5,671 bases of DNA from assembly GCA_018238825.1 (NCBI GenBank), contig JABCSP010000159.1, positions 1 through 5,671 of the forward strand. Reading direction: 5' to 3'. The DNA comes from Candidatus Thorarchaeota archaeon (lineage in GTDB: Archaea > Asgardarchaeota > Thorarchaeia > Thorarchaeales > Thorarchaeaceae). A program made the position numbers and the translations under genes. The number at the start of each line of letters is the position of its first letter. Positions within the stretch are counted from its first letter, which is position 1. Under the pieces are notes generated by a model. It saw only the letters and a list, made by a program, of their open reading frames with translations. It was not told the origin of the DNA and ran no database searches. This document shows, piece by piece, positions 4,202 to 5,671 of this stretch.

Positions 4202-5671
4202 TTGTGCGGAATCACGGGGATAGTAACTCTCAATTCAGATAATATTGGCGAGTTACTTGTCAGATGCAGTAGCAAATTAACTTACAGAGGTTACGATTCA
4301 GTAGGAGTTGCTGCAGTTAGAAATGGAATAGTTGACCTCAGGAAAGACGTTGGCACAGTTGATGAAGTGGACAAATTACTGGGTCTCTCTCAGATGAGGG
4401 GTGATCGTGGAATTGCTCAGCTTCGATGGGCAACCTATGGGGCTCCTACTAAGGTAAATGCACAACCTCACTTTGGTTGCGAAGAAGTCTTCTACGGTGC
4501 TCATAACGGCAATATTCACAATTATGTCGAATACAAAAAAGAGCTCATTGAAACCGGTCATACTATACGCTCGGAGAATGATGGAGAACTTTGTGTTCAC
4601 GCAGTAGACAAGTATTATGAAGAAACGGGAGATATGTTTGAAGCTGTTCGTAAGTCGACCCAAGACTTGCATGGTGCGTTTGCATATGCAGTAGGACGAG
4701 CAGATGAACCTGAAATCTATGCAGTGAAAATGGGTTCCTCATTAGTCGCTGGAGTAGCTAATGATGCTACTATTGTTTCTAGCGATTTACCCTCAGTTCT
4801 TCCTCTTACAAACAATGTAATCTATCTTGCAGATGGTGAGATGCTGGTTCTAACTCATGATGATGTCAAAGTCTACAGAATAGAAGATGGGAAGCAATTA
4901 GATCGGAAACCAGAGATTTCCAATGTCGATGCCAGAGCTGCTGAGAAAGGCGGCTACCCTCACTTTATGCTTAAAGAGATCAACGAGCAACCAACTATAG
5001 CTAAGGATATTATGGGTGTCCTTGAAGGGCAGCATAGCGATGAATGGATCAAGATGTTTGAGGATGCATCACGACATTATCTCGTCGCATGTGGTTCATC
5101 CTACAATGCCAGCATTGTTGGAACCTACTATTTCAACAGACTTGCAGGACTACCAATCATTCATGGACTTGGTGGACAATTTGAGCTCATGTATGGACAA
5201 ACAATGGATGAAGATAGTTTGAGCATTCTGGTGTCACAGAGCGGAGAAACCAAGGATATTCTCAATGTGCTCAAACTGATTCAGAAAAACGACTATGGGA
5301 AGACTCTTGGAATTTTGAATGTTCTTGGAAGTACACTACAATTCCAAGCTGACTCCTATACGCCAATGGCTTGTGGTTATGAAGTGTCAGTGCCAGCAAC
5401 AAAGACATACTTTTCACAAACAATCATTTTTGCGTATCTTGCAGCCAAGCTCGGGGAACGGAATGGACATATTGACCCATCAGAAGCGAAATCATTCATC
5501 AACATGCTAAAGAACGATATTCCAAGACTGACTCAGGAAACCATCGATAGAACTGGTATCATCGCCAAGAATCTTGCAAGAACCATGCTTGATGTTAAAG
5601 ACCTGTACACTTTGGGTTACGGATTTACCGATGGTGTTGCTAGAGAGGGAGCTCTAAAAATCAAAGAGATT
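4202..5671 (+). CDS. glmS: Glutamine--fructose-6-phosphate aminotransferase (isomerizing), 3' end cut by window
   Basis: This enzyme makes glucosamine-6-phosphate from fructose-6-phosphate and glutamine, the entry step to UDP-GlcNAc for glycans. The first 490 codons are open to the window edge; the family has about 600, so the last 110 or so are missing. The N-terminal glutaminase domain (2-about 230) has the catalytic C2 in CGITGIV, R75-W76 in RWATYG, the oxyanion pair N102-G103 in AHNGNIHNY, and D127. The linker YPHFMLKEINEQP (252-264) leads to the first SIS domain, with CGSS (297-300) and SQSGET (345-350), then VPATK (397-401). The second SIS domain begins before LGYGFTDGVAREGALKIKE (471-489), which holds the catalytic-type glutamate E482. 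The start must be TTG 4202, since it puts Cys at position 2 and has GAGGT 6 nt upstream. Small departures from the bacterial form are CGSS for CGTS and GGQFEL where ASEFRY is usual. Confidence 0.93.
   Translation, partial: MCGITGIVTLNSDNIGELLVRCSSKLTYRGYDSVGVAAVRNGIVDLRKDVGTVDEVDKLLGLSQMRGDRGIAQLRWATYGAPTKVNAQPHFGCEEVFYGAHNGNIHNYVEYKKELIETGHTIRSENDGELCVHAVDKYYEETGDMFEAVRKSTQDLHGAFAYAVGRADEPEIYAVKMGSSLVAGVANDATIVSSDLPSVLPLTNNVIYLADGEMLVLTHDDVKVYRIEDGKQLDRKPEISNVDARAAEKGGYPHFMLKEINEQPTIAKDIMGVLEGQHSDEWIKMFEDASRHYLVACGSSYNASIVGTYYFNRLAGLPIIHGLGGQFELMYGQTMDEDSLSILVSQSGETKDILNVLKLIQKNDYGKTLGILNVLGSTLQFQADSYTPMACGYEVSVPATKTYFSQTIIFAYLAAKLGERNGHIDPSEAKSFINMLKNDIPRLTQETIDRTGIIAKNLARTMLDVKDLYTLGYGFTDGVAREGALKIKEI

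Noticed and set aside
4376..4672. Minus-strand open frame inside glmS
   Set aside because: It is antisense to the glutaminase domain, where the sense strand carries all catalytic motifs.
5016..5510. Two short plus-strand open frames in another frame inside glmS
   Set aside because: They overlap the SIS-domain coding frame, which is open and conserved throughout; these are shadow frames.

Overview
The window looks like chromosomal DNA of a mesophilic-type archaeon of moderate A+T content, most plausibly an Asgard archaeon (Thorarchaeota-like). The lineage is an inference from gene content: a DUF99/UPF0215 protein (an archaeal family), a protein with two roadblock/LC7 domains (a family expanded in Asgard archaea), a tandem winged-helix regulator, TATA boxes about 25 nt ahead of the inferred transcript starts, and GAGGT/GGAG-type Shine-Dalgarno sites. 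No phage, transposon, CRISPR array or RNA gene is visible. The DNA is gene-dense, with no gene-free stretch over 300 bases.

Layout: (1) 40-534 (+), a DUF99 protein that lacks the family's N-terminal segment. (2) 555-1181 (-), an HD-domain phosphohydrolase of the YfbR/HDDC2 type, convergent with gene 1. (3) A hairpin plus T-tract terminator at about 1203-1245 (-). (4) 1256-2386 (-), a membrane-anchored BMP/PnrA-family solute-binding protein, probably for nucleosides. (5) A divergent promoter region, 2387-2554, with TATA boxes on both strands and nested inverted repeats around the BMP-gene TATA box. (6) 2555-3274 (+), the double roadblock protein. (7) 3311-4021 (-), a double winged-helix transcription regulator, convergent with gene 6. 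(8) A divergent 180-bp promoter region. (9) 4202-5671 (+), the first 490 codons of glmS, starting with TTG and cut by the window edge.

Functional links are modest. The BMP protein would capture nucleosides outside the cell, and the HD enzyme next to it on the same strand may dephosphorylate nucleotides; a terminator lies between them, and the BMP gene has no ABC permease or ATPase beside it here. The winged-helix regulator is divergent from glmS and could control itself, glmS or both. I found no clear undescribed multi-gene system. The items most worth checking are the missing DUF99 N-terminus, the inverted repeats around the BMP-gene TATA box, and the fused double roadblock protein with no GTPase nearby.
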